The notes under the pieces: generated by a model
What the model saw: the letters and a program-made list of their open reading frames with translations, nothing else
The model's database searches: none
Told to the model about the DNA's origin: nothing
Part shown: piece after piece, positions 37,117 to 45,581 of the stretch
Layout of the letters: each line of letters opens with the position of its first letter
Numbering within the stretch: the stretch's first letter is position 1
DNA from: Pseudomonas sp. 31-12
GTDB taxonomy: Bacteria > Pseudomonadota > Gammaproteobacteria > Pseudomonadales > Pseudomonadaceae
Reading direction: 5' to 3'
Length of the DNA stretch: 64,000 nt
Assembly: GCF_003151075.1 (NCBI RefSeq)
Contig: NZ_CP029482.1
Span: 3,968,001 to 4,032,000 of the forward strand
Translations under genes and position numbers: made by a program

Positions 37117-38967
37117 ATGGATGACCTCAAAACACTGATCGCCTACTCCCGCAAAAACGCCATGCGACGGTTGATTCGTTGCCTGTTTGCCGAAAACATT
37201 CTGGACCGTTCGACCCTGGTTTTTTCCGCCGAGGGGAACCAGGCCACCTACCCACTGAAGAACGCCCCTGCCCACGTGTTTTTCACTGAAATCGCCATGG
37301 GACCGGCCGACACCCTGGTCAACGACGGTGACGTGGTGCTGGTGACCGATGAAGGCGTCCGCCAGGTGATTCACAGTCATCAGGACTTGCTGTACGTGCT
37401 GCGTGACAGCTTCGACTTCGAACCGACGGATGAAGGCATGGCCGGGCTCAAGTCGGACATGGAAAACAGCCTGCTGAACGATGCCCATGCTCGCCAGTAT
37501 CGCCAGGAATGGAACGCGCGCCTGGCCGACGCCGCCAAAAGCCATGGCCTCGACAGCCTTACCGACTATCTTCGCCAACACGCCAGCACCAAAGATGCGG
37601 CCATCCTGCTGGACCAATGGGGCTCGCTGGAAGGTCACCCGTATTATCCGACGTGGAAATCCCGCCCGGGCCTGAGTGACGCCGAAGTCGAGCAACTGTC
37701 GCCTGAATTCAACGCCCACGTACCGCTGCGTATTGCAGCGTTGCGCGCCGACATGGCCAAAAGCGAAAGCATGCCGCACGTCACCAGTTACCACGCCTGG
37801 TTTGCCACGAACTTCCCGGTGCAATGGGAACAATGGAAGGCTTCGCTGAATGACAAAGGCCTGGACGAAACCCGGTGGCTACCGCTGCCGATTCACGCCT
37901 GGCATCTGCAGGCCTACGTGCTCAAGACGTTTGCCGCGGAAATCGAAGAAGGCATCCTGATCACTGAGGGGCCGGACCTTCAGACCCTGCCGACCATGTC
38001 GTACCGCACGATGATGCCGGTGCTCGACGAAACAGCGCCGCTGATCAAATTGCCGATCGCGTTGTGGATGACCAGCGAGCTGCGCAGCCTGCAAGCGAAG
38101 TCAATTCACATGGGGCCGCGCATCAGCACGGTGATCACCAAGATCCTCGCCGCCGAAAACGGCTTCGACCAGCAACTGGAGATTTTCCCGGAAGAGATCG
38201 GCGTGCGTTATAAAAACGCGATCACCCAGGACGATGCGCCTGGCCGTCATCTGTCAGTGGTCTATCGCGCCAGCCAGCAGGCGTTTGAACGCAGCGACGA
38301 TTGCCTGCCGATTACCGTGGCATCGTTGTTCACCCGGTTGCCCGGCAGCGGTCGTCCGCTGTTTACCGACCTGATCGAACGCGACGGCGTTCGGGCCAGC
38401 GCCGACACGGTCGAGACCTGGTTCCGCCAATACGCCAACGTGGTCACCCGCCCGGTGGTGGCGATCTATCTGCTGTACGGCATCGGGCTTGAAGCACATC
38501 AGCAAAACACCATGGTGCTGTTTTCCCCCGATGGCAAAGCACGTAGTCTGCTGATCCGCGATTTCGGCGATGGCAGGACCTATGCTCCGTTGCTGGAGGA
38601 ACGCGGTTACACCCTGCAACCGCATGTTCAGCCCGGCATCTTGCCGACGGTGTTCGTCGAGGATATCGAGCCGGTGCGCATGTTCGTACTGGACGCGGCG
38701 TTCCTCACGCACCTGCACGAAATGGCCCTGTGGCTGACGAAGGAGTACGCGTTGAACAACACCCGGATGTGGGAGATCTTGCGTGAAGAAACCGAGAACG
38801 CCTTCGCAGCCGTGCGTGACCGGGTCTCGCCAGCGCTGTGGGAAGTCGAGCGCAAAGCGTTCGTTCAGGACCCATGGCCCACCCGGTCGTTGTTGCGCAT
38901 GCATTTGATGCAGTACTCCAACTATCGTTTGCAGCACACGCTGACCAACCCGCTTGATGCTGTTTAA
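37117..38967 (+). CDS. NRPS-independent siderophore (NIS) synthetase, IucA/IucC family
   Basis: 616 residues, normal for the family. Family features: H174 in EGHPYYPTWKSRPGLS (ATP-binding, HP-x-x-P-x-x-K-x-R-x-G), IKLPIALWMTSELR and IHMGPRIS in the fingers/palm, and HQQNTMVLF with H461 before LIRDFGDGR, then a C-terminal FhuF-like helical part. These enzymes adenylate a carboxylate of citrate or a related acid and condense it with an amine. It is the only NIS synthetase in the window, whereas staphyloferrin B needs three (SbnC, E, F). The product should thus contain fewer amide bonds. In an operon with the opine-dehydrogenase-like gene upstream and an exporter downstream. Confidence 0.92.
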   Translation: MDDLKTLIAYSRKNAMRRLIRCLFAENILDRSTLVFSAEGNQATYPLKNAPAHVFFTEIAMGPADTLVNDGDVVLVTDEGVRQVIHSHQDLLYVLRDSFDFEPTDEGMAGLKSDMENSLLNDAHARQYRQEWNARLADAAKSHGLDSLTDYLRQHASTKDAAILLDQWGSLEGHPYYPTWKSRPGLSDAEVEQLSPEFNAHVPLRIAALRADMAKSESMPHVTSYHAWFATNFPVQWEQWKASLNDKGLDETRWLPLPIHAWHLQAYVLKTFAAEIEEGILITEGPDLQTLPTMSYRTMMPVLDETAPLIKLPIALWMTSELRSLQAKSIHMGPRISTVITKILAAENGFDQQLEIFPEEIGVRYKNAITQDDAPGRHLSVVYRASQQAFERSDDCLPITVASLFTRLPGSGRPLFTDLIERDGVRASADTVETWFRQYANVVTRPVVAIYLLYGIGLEAHQQNTMVLFSPDGKARSLLIRDFGDGRTYAPLLEERGYTLQPHVQPGILPTVFVEDIEPVRMFVLDAAFLTHLHEMALWLTKEYALNNTRMWEILREETENAFAAVRDRVSPALWEVERKAFVQDPWPTRSLLRMHLMQYSNYRLQHTLTNPLDAV

Positions 38968-38983
38968 CCACCGAGGCTGACTC

Positions 38984-40228
38984 ATGTCCCATGCAGGTCC
39001 CATCCAGGGTTCGCGAGTAAGAATCCTGATTTATCTTCTGTTCGCGATCCAGCTCATCTCCATGGGCGCGATGGAAATGAGCGGGCCGTTCTGGCCCGTC
39101 CACCTGCGTGGGCTGACCGCTTCGGAATCGGTATTCAGCTTCGCCAGCATCGCCGTCTACGTCGGTCCGATGCTGGGCATTATCCTGACCAGCGCCTTCT
39201 GGGGCCGTATCGGCGATCGCTACGGCCACAAGCTGATGATGATCCGCGCCCTCGCCGGTTTGTCATTGACCCAGCTTGGCCTGGCCCTGTTCAGCGACAT
39301 CTGGGTGATCCTGATCCTGCGCTTCCTGCAAGGCGCTTTCGCCGGGTACATCGCCCCGGCACAGGCTTACGGTGTCAGCATCGAAGCACCCTCGCGGCGG
39401 GCGCGATTGTTTGCGATCCTGCAGATATCGACCAACGTCGGCTCGTTGCTCGGCGCCGTCGTCGGTGGCCTCATCCTCGATTACGCGACCTTCTTCTGGA
39501 TCAACATCATCGCTTCGGTCCTGTGCGCCATTTGCACCGTGGTGGCGGCCGTGACGTTGCCGGATGTTCCGCCCGTAAAGAAAACGCCGGTCGTGGACAC
39601 GGCGACTCCGGTCAGGCGCTCAGGCAGCGTCTGGCAAGGTTCGCCCCTGTTGTCGCTGCTGGGCGTCATGGGCATTCTGCTGTTGGCGCGGATGCTGCCG
39701 CAGACCTCCTTCTCGCTGTATGTCAGCTCGGTGTTCGAGGTCAGCAACTCGGTCGTCGGCTTGTGTTACGGCTTGCTGGCACTGGGTTTCATCCTCTCGG
39801 CCACCGCGTGGTCGCGCTACTTCGAGCACCGCACCCAACAGGAAACCCTGCACCGCATCACCTACATTGTCATCGGCTGCGTGGTCCTGACCGCGGTCGC
39901 TGGTGTCACACGCAGCCCCGCCGTGTTTGTCATTGCCTACTTCATATGGGGCGTACTGCTGGGCGCCACCACACCAGTGCTGATGGCCCTGATCTCGAAA
40001 ACAGCCGACAGCTCACAACAGGGCTATGTGCTGGGGATTGCGCAGAGCACCGCGCAATTCGCCTCGATTGCGGGGATCTCGGCCGGTGGTTTGCTCAGCC
40101 AGGTCTATGGCTTGCAGTACACCTACCTGTTTGTGTGTCTGGCCTATGTCGTCGCGCTGATTCCCATCATCGCCCTGCGTTACTGGCCGGTGGTCATGCA
40201 AACGAGCCAAGCCCCACCCGGCGACTGA
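38984..40228 (+). CDS. MFS siderophore exporter
   Basis: 414 residues with 12 predicted helices. MFS motif A appears as GRIGDRYGHKLMM between helices 2 and 3, and the middle loop is charged (DVPPVKKTPVVDTATPVRRS). In NIS loci a transporter of this type (SbnD in staphyloferrin B) exports the finished siderophore across the inner membrane. It starts 17 bases after the NIS synthetase and is 16 bases from the class V aminotransferase, so it is a firm part of the operon. Direct substrate evidence is lacking. Confidence 0.88.
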   Translation: MSHAGPIQGSRVRILIYLLFAIQLISMGAMEMSGPFWPVHLRGLTASESVFSFASIAVYVGPMLGIILTSAFWGRIGDRYGHKLMMIRALAGLSLTQLGLALFSDIWVILILRFLQGAFAGYIAPAQAYGVSIEAPSRRARLFAILQISTNVGSLLGAVVGGLILDYATFFWINIIASVLCAICTVVAAVTLPDVPPVKKTPVVDTATPVRRSGSVWQGSPLLSLLGVMGILLLARMLPQTSFSLYVSSVFEVSNSVVGLCYGLLALGFILSATAWSRYFEHRTQQETLHRITYIVIGCVVLTAVAGVTRSPAVFVIAYFIWGVLLGATTPVLMALISKTADSSQQGYVLGIAQSTAQFASIAGISAGGLLSQVYGLQYTYLFVCLAYVVALIPIIALRYWPVVMQTSQAPPGD

Positions 40229-40243
40229 TTTAGGAGTCTTGCG

Positions 40244-41428
40244 TTGAACATTGCACAACTGCGTGCCGACACCCCCGGTGTCGAGCAGCTGATTCACTTT
40301 AACAATGCCGGCGCGGCCTTGATGCCCGACCCGGTGATCGATGTCATGACCCGCCACCTTCAATTCGAAGCCAGACTCGGTGGCTACGAGGCGGCCGGGC
40401 AACGTGCGGCTGAACTGGAGAATGTCTACGGCGCCATCGGCCGCCTGATCAATGCTGACCCCGACGAAATCGCCGTCATCGAAAACGCGACCCGCGCCTG
40501 GGACATGGCCTTTTATTCATTGCCGCTGCAACCCGGTGATGTGGTGCTGACCTCCACCACCGAATACGCCGGCAACTTCATTCCTTATCTGCAGCTGAAA
40601 CAGCAGCGCGGCATTGAAATCCGGCTCATTCCCAACGATGAACAGGGCCAGGTTTCACTTGGCGCCTTGCAGGACATGCTGGGCGATGAGCGCGTCGCGT
40701 TGGTGTCTTTGCCGATGATCGCGACCAACGGCGGACCGGTTCAGCCCATCGAGCAGATCGGTGCGCTGGCCCGGGATGCCGGCGTGCTGTTTTTGCTCGA
40801 TGCCTGCCAGGGTGTCGGGCAAATGCCGATCGATGTGCGCAAAATCGGCTGTCACCTCCTCGCCGCGACCAGCCGAAAATACCTTCGGGGGCCCAGGGGC
40901 ATGGGCTTTCTATACGTTGAAAAGTCGCTGTGCCAAAACCTTGAACCGGCGTTTCTCGACCTGCATGCCGCATCGTTGCTGACGCCAGACACCTTCAAGA
41001 TCCGTGACGATGCCCGCCGCTTCGAAAACTGGGAATGCAACGTGGCCGCGAAACTGGGCCTGGGGGCAGCGGTTGAATACGCACTGGCACAAGGCATCGA
41101 GCCGATGTGGCAGCGCATTCAGCAACTGGCGAACCACTTGCGGCATCGACTGGCCGAAGTCCCTGGCGTCACACTTCGCGACAGAGGTGCCCTCACGTCC
41201 GGGATCGTGACGTTCACGCGCCAGGACAGCAGCGCCGCACACGTACAGCAATGGCTTGCGGGACAAGATAAACGGATCAACGTCTCCACCTCGACATTCC
41301 GCTCAACCCTGCTCGACATGCAGCAACGAGGTTTGCAGGAAGTCAGCCGCGCCTCGGTCCACGCTTACAACACCGAAGGCGAAATCGACGCCCTGATTGA
41401 AGCGCTGATGCGCATGCCGCGAATCTGA
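40244..41428 (+). CDS. Class V aminotransferase-like PLP enzyme (TTG start)
   Basis: 394 residues. The start is a TTG at 40244, preceded by TAGGAG at a seven-base spacing; no ATG or GTG fits the conserved N-terminus (VEQLIHFNNAGAALMP). PLP lysine K212 in AATSRKYLRGPRGMGFLYV, aspartate in FLLDACQGVGQ and NVSTSTFRSTLLD at the C-terminus are class V (cysteine-desulfurase/EgtE-like) features. Members cleave C-S bonds or transfer amino groups. There is no counterpart in the staphyloferrin B cluster, so it may remove or exchange an amino group during metallophore assembly. Last gene of the rightward biosynthetic operon. Confidence 0.85.
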   Translation: MNIAQLRADTPGVEQLIHFNNAGAALMPDPVIDVMTRHLQFEARLGGYEAAGQRAAELENVYGAIGRLINADPDEIAVIENATRAWDMAFYSLPLQPGDVVLTSTTEYAGNFIPYLQLKQQRGIEIRLIPNDEQGQVSLGALQDMLGDERVALVSLPMIATNGGPVQPIEQIGALARDAGVLFLLDACQGVGQMPIDVRKIGCHLLAATSRKYLRGPRGMGFLYVEKSLCQNLEPAFLDLHAASLLTPDTFKIRDDARRFENWECNVAAKLGLGAAVEYALAQGIEPMWQRIQQLANHLRHRLAEVPGVTLRDRGALTSGIVTFTRQDSSAAHVQQWLAGQDKRINVSTSTFRSTLLDMQQRGLQEVSRASVHAYNTEGEIDALIEALMRMPRI

Positions 41429-41479
41429 AAACGGGATGCAGAATCGCCCTTGCGTCGGAGCGTCTTTGTCACTTAGCAT

Positions 41480-41494
41480 TGGGAATACTTCTCA
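41480..41494. promoter_or_regulatory. Candidate Fur box before the ECF sigma gene
   Basis: TGGGAATACTTCTCA; its reverse complement TGAGAAGTATTCCCA matches 10 of 14 defined positions of the Fur 7-1-7 consensus. It lies about 20-35 bases before the sigma factor start. Confidence 0.5.
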
Positions 41495-41514
41495 ATTGCA
41501 AAAAAGCCGCCGCC

Positions 41515-42030
41515 ATGAGCGATACCCTTCCCGCGAATAACAGCAATCATCTGCGCGCGATCGAAGCCCTGTACAGCGGCCATCACGGCTGGCTGTACGC
41601 CACGCTGCGAAAAAAACTGGGTAACGCCATGGATGCGGCGGATCTGGCGCAGGACACCTTCACTCGCATACTGGCCTCCCAGGTCACGGTCATCGAGCAA
41701 CCCCGGGCCTACCTGAGCTGCGTGGCCAAGGGCATTCTGGTCAATTGGTATCAGCGCAAGGCACTTGAACGCGCCTACCTTGATGCCCTCGCGCACCTGC
41801 CCGCGCCCGAAGTGCCTTCGCCGGAATTGCGCTTCATCGTGCTGGAGACCCTGCACGAGATCGACGCGATGCTCGACACCCTTCCCCCGCTGGTCAAACG
41901 CGCATTTTTGCTGTCGCAGATCGGCGGCCTGAAATACGACGACATTGCCGAGCAGTTGAACGTCTCGCTGATCACCGTCAAGCGCTACATGAAGCAAGCC
42001 TTCGTGCAGTGCCTGATGCTGGTGGAATAA
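41515..42030 (+). CDS. ECF sigma factor, FecI type
   Basis: 171 residues from ATG 41515 (MSDTLPANNSNH); an upstream ATG/GTG at 41479 lies in the Fur-box region. Region 2 (ALYSGHHGWLYATLRKKLGNAMDAADLAQDTFTRIL) and region 4 (LPPLVKRAFLLSQIGGLKYDDIAEQLNVSLITVKRYMKQA) are clear; no anti-sigma or extra domain. It is followed with no gap by a FecR gene and then by an STN-containing receptor, the classical cell-surface signalling triad. When the receptor binds its ferric siderophore, FecR releases the sigma to transcribe the receptor genes. The shared motif at both receptors is its likely target. Confidence 0.92.
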   Translation: MSDTLPANNSNHLRAIEALYSGHHGWLYATLRKKLGNAMDAADLAQDTFTRILASQVTVIEQPRAYLSCVAKGILVNWYQRKALERAYLDALAHLPAPEVPSPELRFIVLETLHEIDAMLDTLPPLVKRAFLLSQIGGLKYDDIAEQLNVSLITVKRYMKQAFVQCLMLVE

Positions 42031-43008
42031 ATGCTCACTCGGCGCAATGACCCGCAGCTCGACCCCAAGGTGCTTGAAGAAGCAGCCGAATGGCTGATGC
42101 GCTTGAGTGAAAGCGAGCTCAGCGACGCCGAGCATGCCGAATGGGAATGCTGGAAGGCCAGCACGCCCGAACGTAATCGTGCGTGGTCGCGCGCGCAGTT
42201 GCTGCAGAGCAAGCTCGGCGGGCTGCCATCGTCCTTGGCGATGTCGGCACTGGATCGCCCGAGCAATCCCGAACGTCGCGTCGCCCTGGGCAAACTGGCG
42301 ATGCTCCTGGCCGTTCTGCCTGCCGGTTGGGGCAGCTGGAAACTGGTGGAATCACAGCAATGGTCCGCCGATTACCGGACGGCCGTGGGTCAGCGACGCG
42401 AATTGACCCTCGCCGACGGGTCGAATATCACCCTGAATACCGACACCGCCATCGATGTGATCTTCGACGCCAATCAGCGGCTCATCAACGTGCGCGAAGG
42501 GGAAATACTGGTGCAGACCGCCCCCGATACTTCGCCGCTGGCACGCCCCTTCCTGGTCAGCACACGCCAGGGCCGAATGCAGGCATTGGGCACGCGATTT
42601 ACGGTTCGCGAACTGCAGCCCCGCACCCATCTTGCTGTACTGGACGGCGCGGTGAGGGTCGAATTGTCAGATAGCAGCCAAGCAGTCCCGCTGATCATCA
42701 ACGCCGGACAACGCACCGATTTTTCATCCCGCACGTTTGGCCAGGTGACCCCGACAGACCGCTACGTCGGGGCCTGGACCCAAGGCATGCTCATGGCCGA
42801 CAAGATGCGTCTTGCGGATTTCGTCGCCGAGTTGGCGCGTTATCGCAGAGGCTTCGTGCGGTGTGATCCGACCATTGCCGAGCTGCGCATTTCCGGCGCC
42901 TTTCCGATCAGCGATACCCAGCGCACGCTGAACATGCTGGTGCAAACCTACCCGATACTCGTCACCGGTCACTTGAGCGGTTACTGGGTGACGCTCTCTC
43001 CCGCCTGA
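42031..43008 (+). CDS. FecR-type anti-sigma/signal transducer
   Basis: 325 residues. The ATG starts directly after the sigma-factor stop (TAAATG). N-terminal cytoplasmic helical part of about 85 residues contains the DUF4880-like RLSESELSDAEHAEWECWKAS, typical of FecR. A single membrane helix (KLAMLLAVLPAGWGSWKLV) leads to the periplasmic FecR domain with YRTAVGQRRELTLADGSNITLNTDT, the hallmark. The C-terminus contacts the STN domain of the partner receptor. Function: holds the sigma factor until the receptor signals. Confidence 0.92.
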   Translation: MLTRRNDPQLDPKVLEEAAEWLMRLSESELSDAEHAEWECWKASTPERNRAWSRAQLLQSKLGGLPSSLAMSALDRPSNPERRVALGKLAMLLAVLPAGWGSWKLVESQQWSADYRTAVGQRRELTLADGSNITLNTDTAIDVIFDANQRLINVREGEILVQTAPDTSPLARPFLVSTRQGRMQALGTRFTVRELQPRTHLAVLDGAVRVELSDSSQAVPLIINAGQRTDFSSRTFGQVTPTDRYVGAWTQGMLMADKMRLADFVAELARYRRGFVRCDPTIAELRISGAFPISDTQRTLNMLVQTYPILVTGHLSGYWVTLSPA

Positions 43009-43032
43009 CCTCGTGCCAAAAAAGTTGCCGCA

Positions 43033-43064
43033 AGGGTGATACTTTTTTTGATCTCAACTGGCAA
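43033..43064 (+). promoter_or_regulatory. Putative ECF sigma promoter, copy A
   Basis: AGGGTGATACTTTTT (43033-43047), nine-base spacer, ACTGGCAA (43057-43064): identical blocks and spacing to copy B at 31422-31453 (- strand). It lies 44-75 bases before the chosen receptor start and 25 bases after the FecR stop. Confidence 0.6.
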
Positions 43065-43107
43065 GGACAGGAACAACCTTTTCACCTCGTCCATAGGTCA
43101 TCCATTC

Positions 43108-45522
43108 ATGCTCGTTGCGCGGCAACCACGGCCGGACCGTCTGCTCAAGCCAGTGATTCGCAGTGTGTTGCTCAGCCTTGCCTTGGCCGGTGCCGCGTGC
43201 CCGCTTGTCTTGGCCGCCGTACCGTCGCAACAGGACTCCACGGTTGTCCGCGCCTACAACATTGCTCCCGGACCGCTTGGCGCAACCCTGTCGAGTTTTG
43301 CCGTGGATGCCGACATTGCCTTGTCGTTCCAGCCCTCGATCACCGAAGGCCTGGTCAGTCCGGGGCTGTCCGGTACTTACTCCACACAGGAGGCGACTAC
43401 ACGGCTGCTGGCCGGAAGTGGCCTGGAAATGGTTTTACGCGACGACGGCAGCTACACCCTGGTGGTACACCAGTTGACCCTGGAAGAAACGGCGATCAAT
43501 GGCACCGACCGACGTACCCAAGGCTTGCCCCCGGTGTATCCGGGAGGCCAGGTCGCCAGCGGCGGGCGCCTCGGCATGCTGGGCAATACCGATGTAATGG
43601 ACGCACCCTTCAGCGTCAGCAACTACACCTCGACGTTGATCAAGGATCAGCAGGCGGTCACCGTGGGCGATGTGCTGGAGCGTGACTCCTCGGTGCGTTC
43701 CACGGGCCAGACCGGAGGCATAGTCGATTCGTTCTTCATTCGTGGATTTCCGGTCGGTGAAGGCAATCTCGGTGAACTGGCGTTCGACGGGGTTTACGGT
43801 GTGGCCTCCAACTACCGGGTGTTCACCGAGTACGTCGAACGCATCGAAGTGGTGAAAGGTCCTGGTGCCCTGCTCTATGGCATGTCACCCAACAGCGCCG
43901 TTGGTGGCGTGATCAACGTCGTGCCCAAGCGTTCTCTTGACGAGGATTTGACCCGGTTCACCGCCAGTTACGCCATGGATTCGCAGCTCGGCGGCCACCT
44001 CGACGTCAGTCGACGGTTCGGTGAGGAACGCCGGCTCGGTGTTCGGATCAACGGCAGTGTCCAGCAAGGCGACACGGCCATCGACAAGCAAACCCGGGAC
44101 ATCGACATCGGCGCCATCTCCCTGGACTATGCGGGTGATCGCCTGCGGACTACCTTGGACCTGATCAGCCAGCAAGAACAATTTGACGCCGCGTCCCGAC
44201 CGTTTCTCATCGCTCCCGGCGTACCGATCCCCTCTGCGGCCAACGGTCGTACCAGCGTGAGCCAGGACTGGGGTTGGTCCGAAACCCGTGATCAGTCGGC
44301 GTTGTTCGGCGGCGAATACGACCTTGACGATGCCCTGACCGTATTTGCTCACGCCGGTGGCGGCAAATCGGAGGTAGCGCGGATGTCCGATCAGACTCCG
44401 ACGATCATCAATGCGGCCGGCGACACCTCTTCGATTCCCGGCTACTACAAATTCGAAGTCCAGCGCTACACGGTCGACGCTGGTGCCCGCCTGCGCTTCG
44501 AGACCGGGCCGATCAGTCACAGCACCGCACTGCAAGTCACCCGTTATCGCGATGAGTTGTCCCGAGGCATCATTTCCGGCCCGGCAATACTGTCGAATAT
44601 CTACCACCCGGTGGACCGTCCAGAACCCTCGATCGCCACACCGGACACCCCGAAAGTCTCCGAGAGCGAACTGTCAGGCGTGGCCCTGGCCGACACCCTT
44701 TCAGTGCTGGACGAGCGCTTTCAAGTCACCGTCGGCTTGCGCAAACAGAACATCAAATCCGATAACTACAATGCGGCCGGGACGGTCACGACCTCCTACG
44801 ACAAAAGCAAAACCACGCCGCTGTTCGGCGTCGTCGCCAAACCCTGGGACCACGTGTCGTTCTACTACAACTACATCGAAGGCTTGAGCAAGGGTGACAC
44901 CGCACCGTCCGCCGCCTCGAATGCGGGGGAGATATTTTCACCTTACATCTCCCGGCAACAGGAAGTCGGGGTCAAGGTCGACTACGGCAGCTTCATGTCC
45001 ACACTTGCGCTGTTCCAGATCAAGAAGCCCAGCGGCGAATTGGCCTCTGGCGTGTTCTCGGTACAAGGCGAGCAACGCAATCGCGGTGTGGAGCTCAATG
45101 TGTTTGGCGAGATCGCCCCAGGCACCCGCCTGCTCGGTGGCGTAACCCTCCTCGACGGCGAACTGACCCAGTCCGGCGTTGCCGCCAACCGTGGCAATAA
45201 ACCGGTCGGTGTCCCTGACGTTCAGGCCAACCTCTGGGCCGAATGGGACACGCCGTGGGTCGAGGGCCTGACGCTGACCAGTGGCGCGATCTACACCGCC
45301 AGCCAGTACGTGAACCAGGCCAACACCCAGGAACTGGATGCCTGGACCCGCTTCGATGTCGGTGCGCGCTTCGCGACCCGCATTGCGGAACACCCGACCA
45401 CATTGCGCGCCACCGTGCAGAACGTGTTCGACCGCGAGTATTGGTCGGGCGTCGCCTCGTACGGAGCGTTCTCCCAAGGTTCACCCCGCACCCTGCTGCT
45501 GTCGGCCACCGTCGATTTCTGA
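43108..45522 (+). CDS. TonB-dependent siderophore receptor with STN signalling domain (FpvA/FecA type)
   Basis: 804 residues from ATG 43108. The open frame extends to a GTG at 43036, but that region holds the promoter motif. Signal peptide (SVLLSLALAGAACPLVLAA), then the STN domain at about 35-110 (IAPGPLGATLSSFAVDADIALSFQPSI, YSTQEATTRLLAGSGLEM). Plug with DVLERDSSVRSTGQTGGIVDSFFIRGF and EVVKGPGALLYGMSPNS; barrel ending VDF. It completes the sigma/FecR/receptor triad and is the signalling paralogue of the receptor at 29148. Uptake of the locus's own ferric siderophore is the probable function. Confidence 0.94.
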   Translation: MLVARQPRPDRLLKPVIRSVLLSLALAGAACPLVLAAVPSQQDSTVVRAYNIAPGPLGATLSSFAVDADIALSFQPSITEGLVSPGLSGTYSTQEATTRLLAGSGLEMVLRDDGSYTLVVHQLTLEETAINGTDRRTQGLPPVYPGGQVASGGRLGMLGNTDVMDAPFSVSNYTSTLIKDQQAVTVGDVLERDSSVRSTGQTGGIVDSFFIRGFPVGEGNLGELAFDGVYGVASNYRVFTEYVERIEVVKGPGALLYGMSPNSAVGGVINVVPKRSLDEDLTRFTASYAMDSQLGGHLDVSRRFGEERRLGVRINGSVQQGDTAIDKQTRDIDIGAISLDYAGDRLRTTLDLISQQEQFDAASRPFLIAPGVPIPSAANGRTSVSQDWGWSETRDQSALFGGEYDLDDALTVFAHAGGGKSEVARMSDQTPTIINAAGDTSSIPGYYKFEVQRYTVDAGARLRFETGPISHSTALQVTRYRDELSRGIISGPAILSNIYHPVDRPEPSIATPDTPKVSESELSGVALADTLSVLDERFQVTVGLRKQNIKSDNYNAAGTVTTSYDKSKTTPLFGVVAKPWDHVSFYYNYIEGLSKGDTAPSAASNAGEIFSPYISRQQEVGVKVDYGSFMSTLALFQIKKPSGELASGVFSVQGEQRNRGVELNVFGEIAPGTRLLGGVTLLDGELTQSGVAANRGNKPVGVPDVQANLWAEWDTPWVEGLTLTSGAIYTASQYVNQANTQELDAWTRFDVGARFATRIAEHPTTLRATVQNVFDREYWSGVASYGAFSQGSPRTLLLSATVDF

Positions 45523-45581
45523 AACGTTCGGCCCGGCGACTTGCGTCGTTGTCCGATCTGACTTCTGTAAAGGAATAAACC

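Noticed and set aside
43036..43107. GTG start giving 24 extra residues on the second TonB receptor
   Set aside because: The stretch coincides with the conserved promoter motif shared with the other receptor and would precede the signal peptide with a non-signal sequence.
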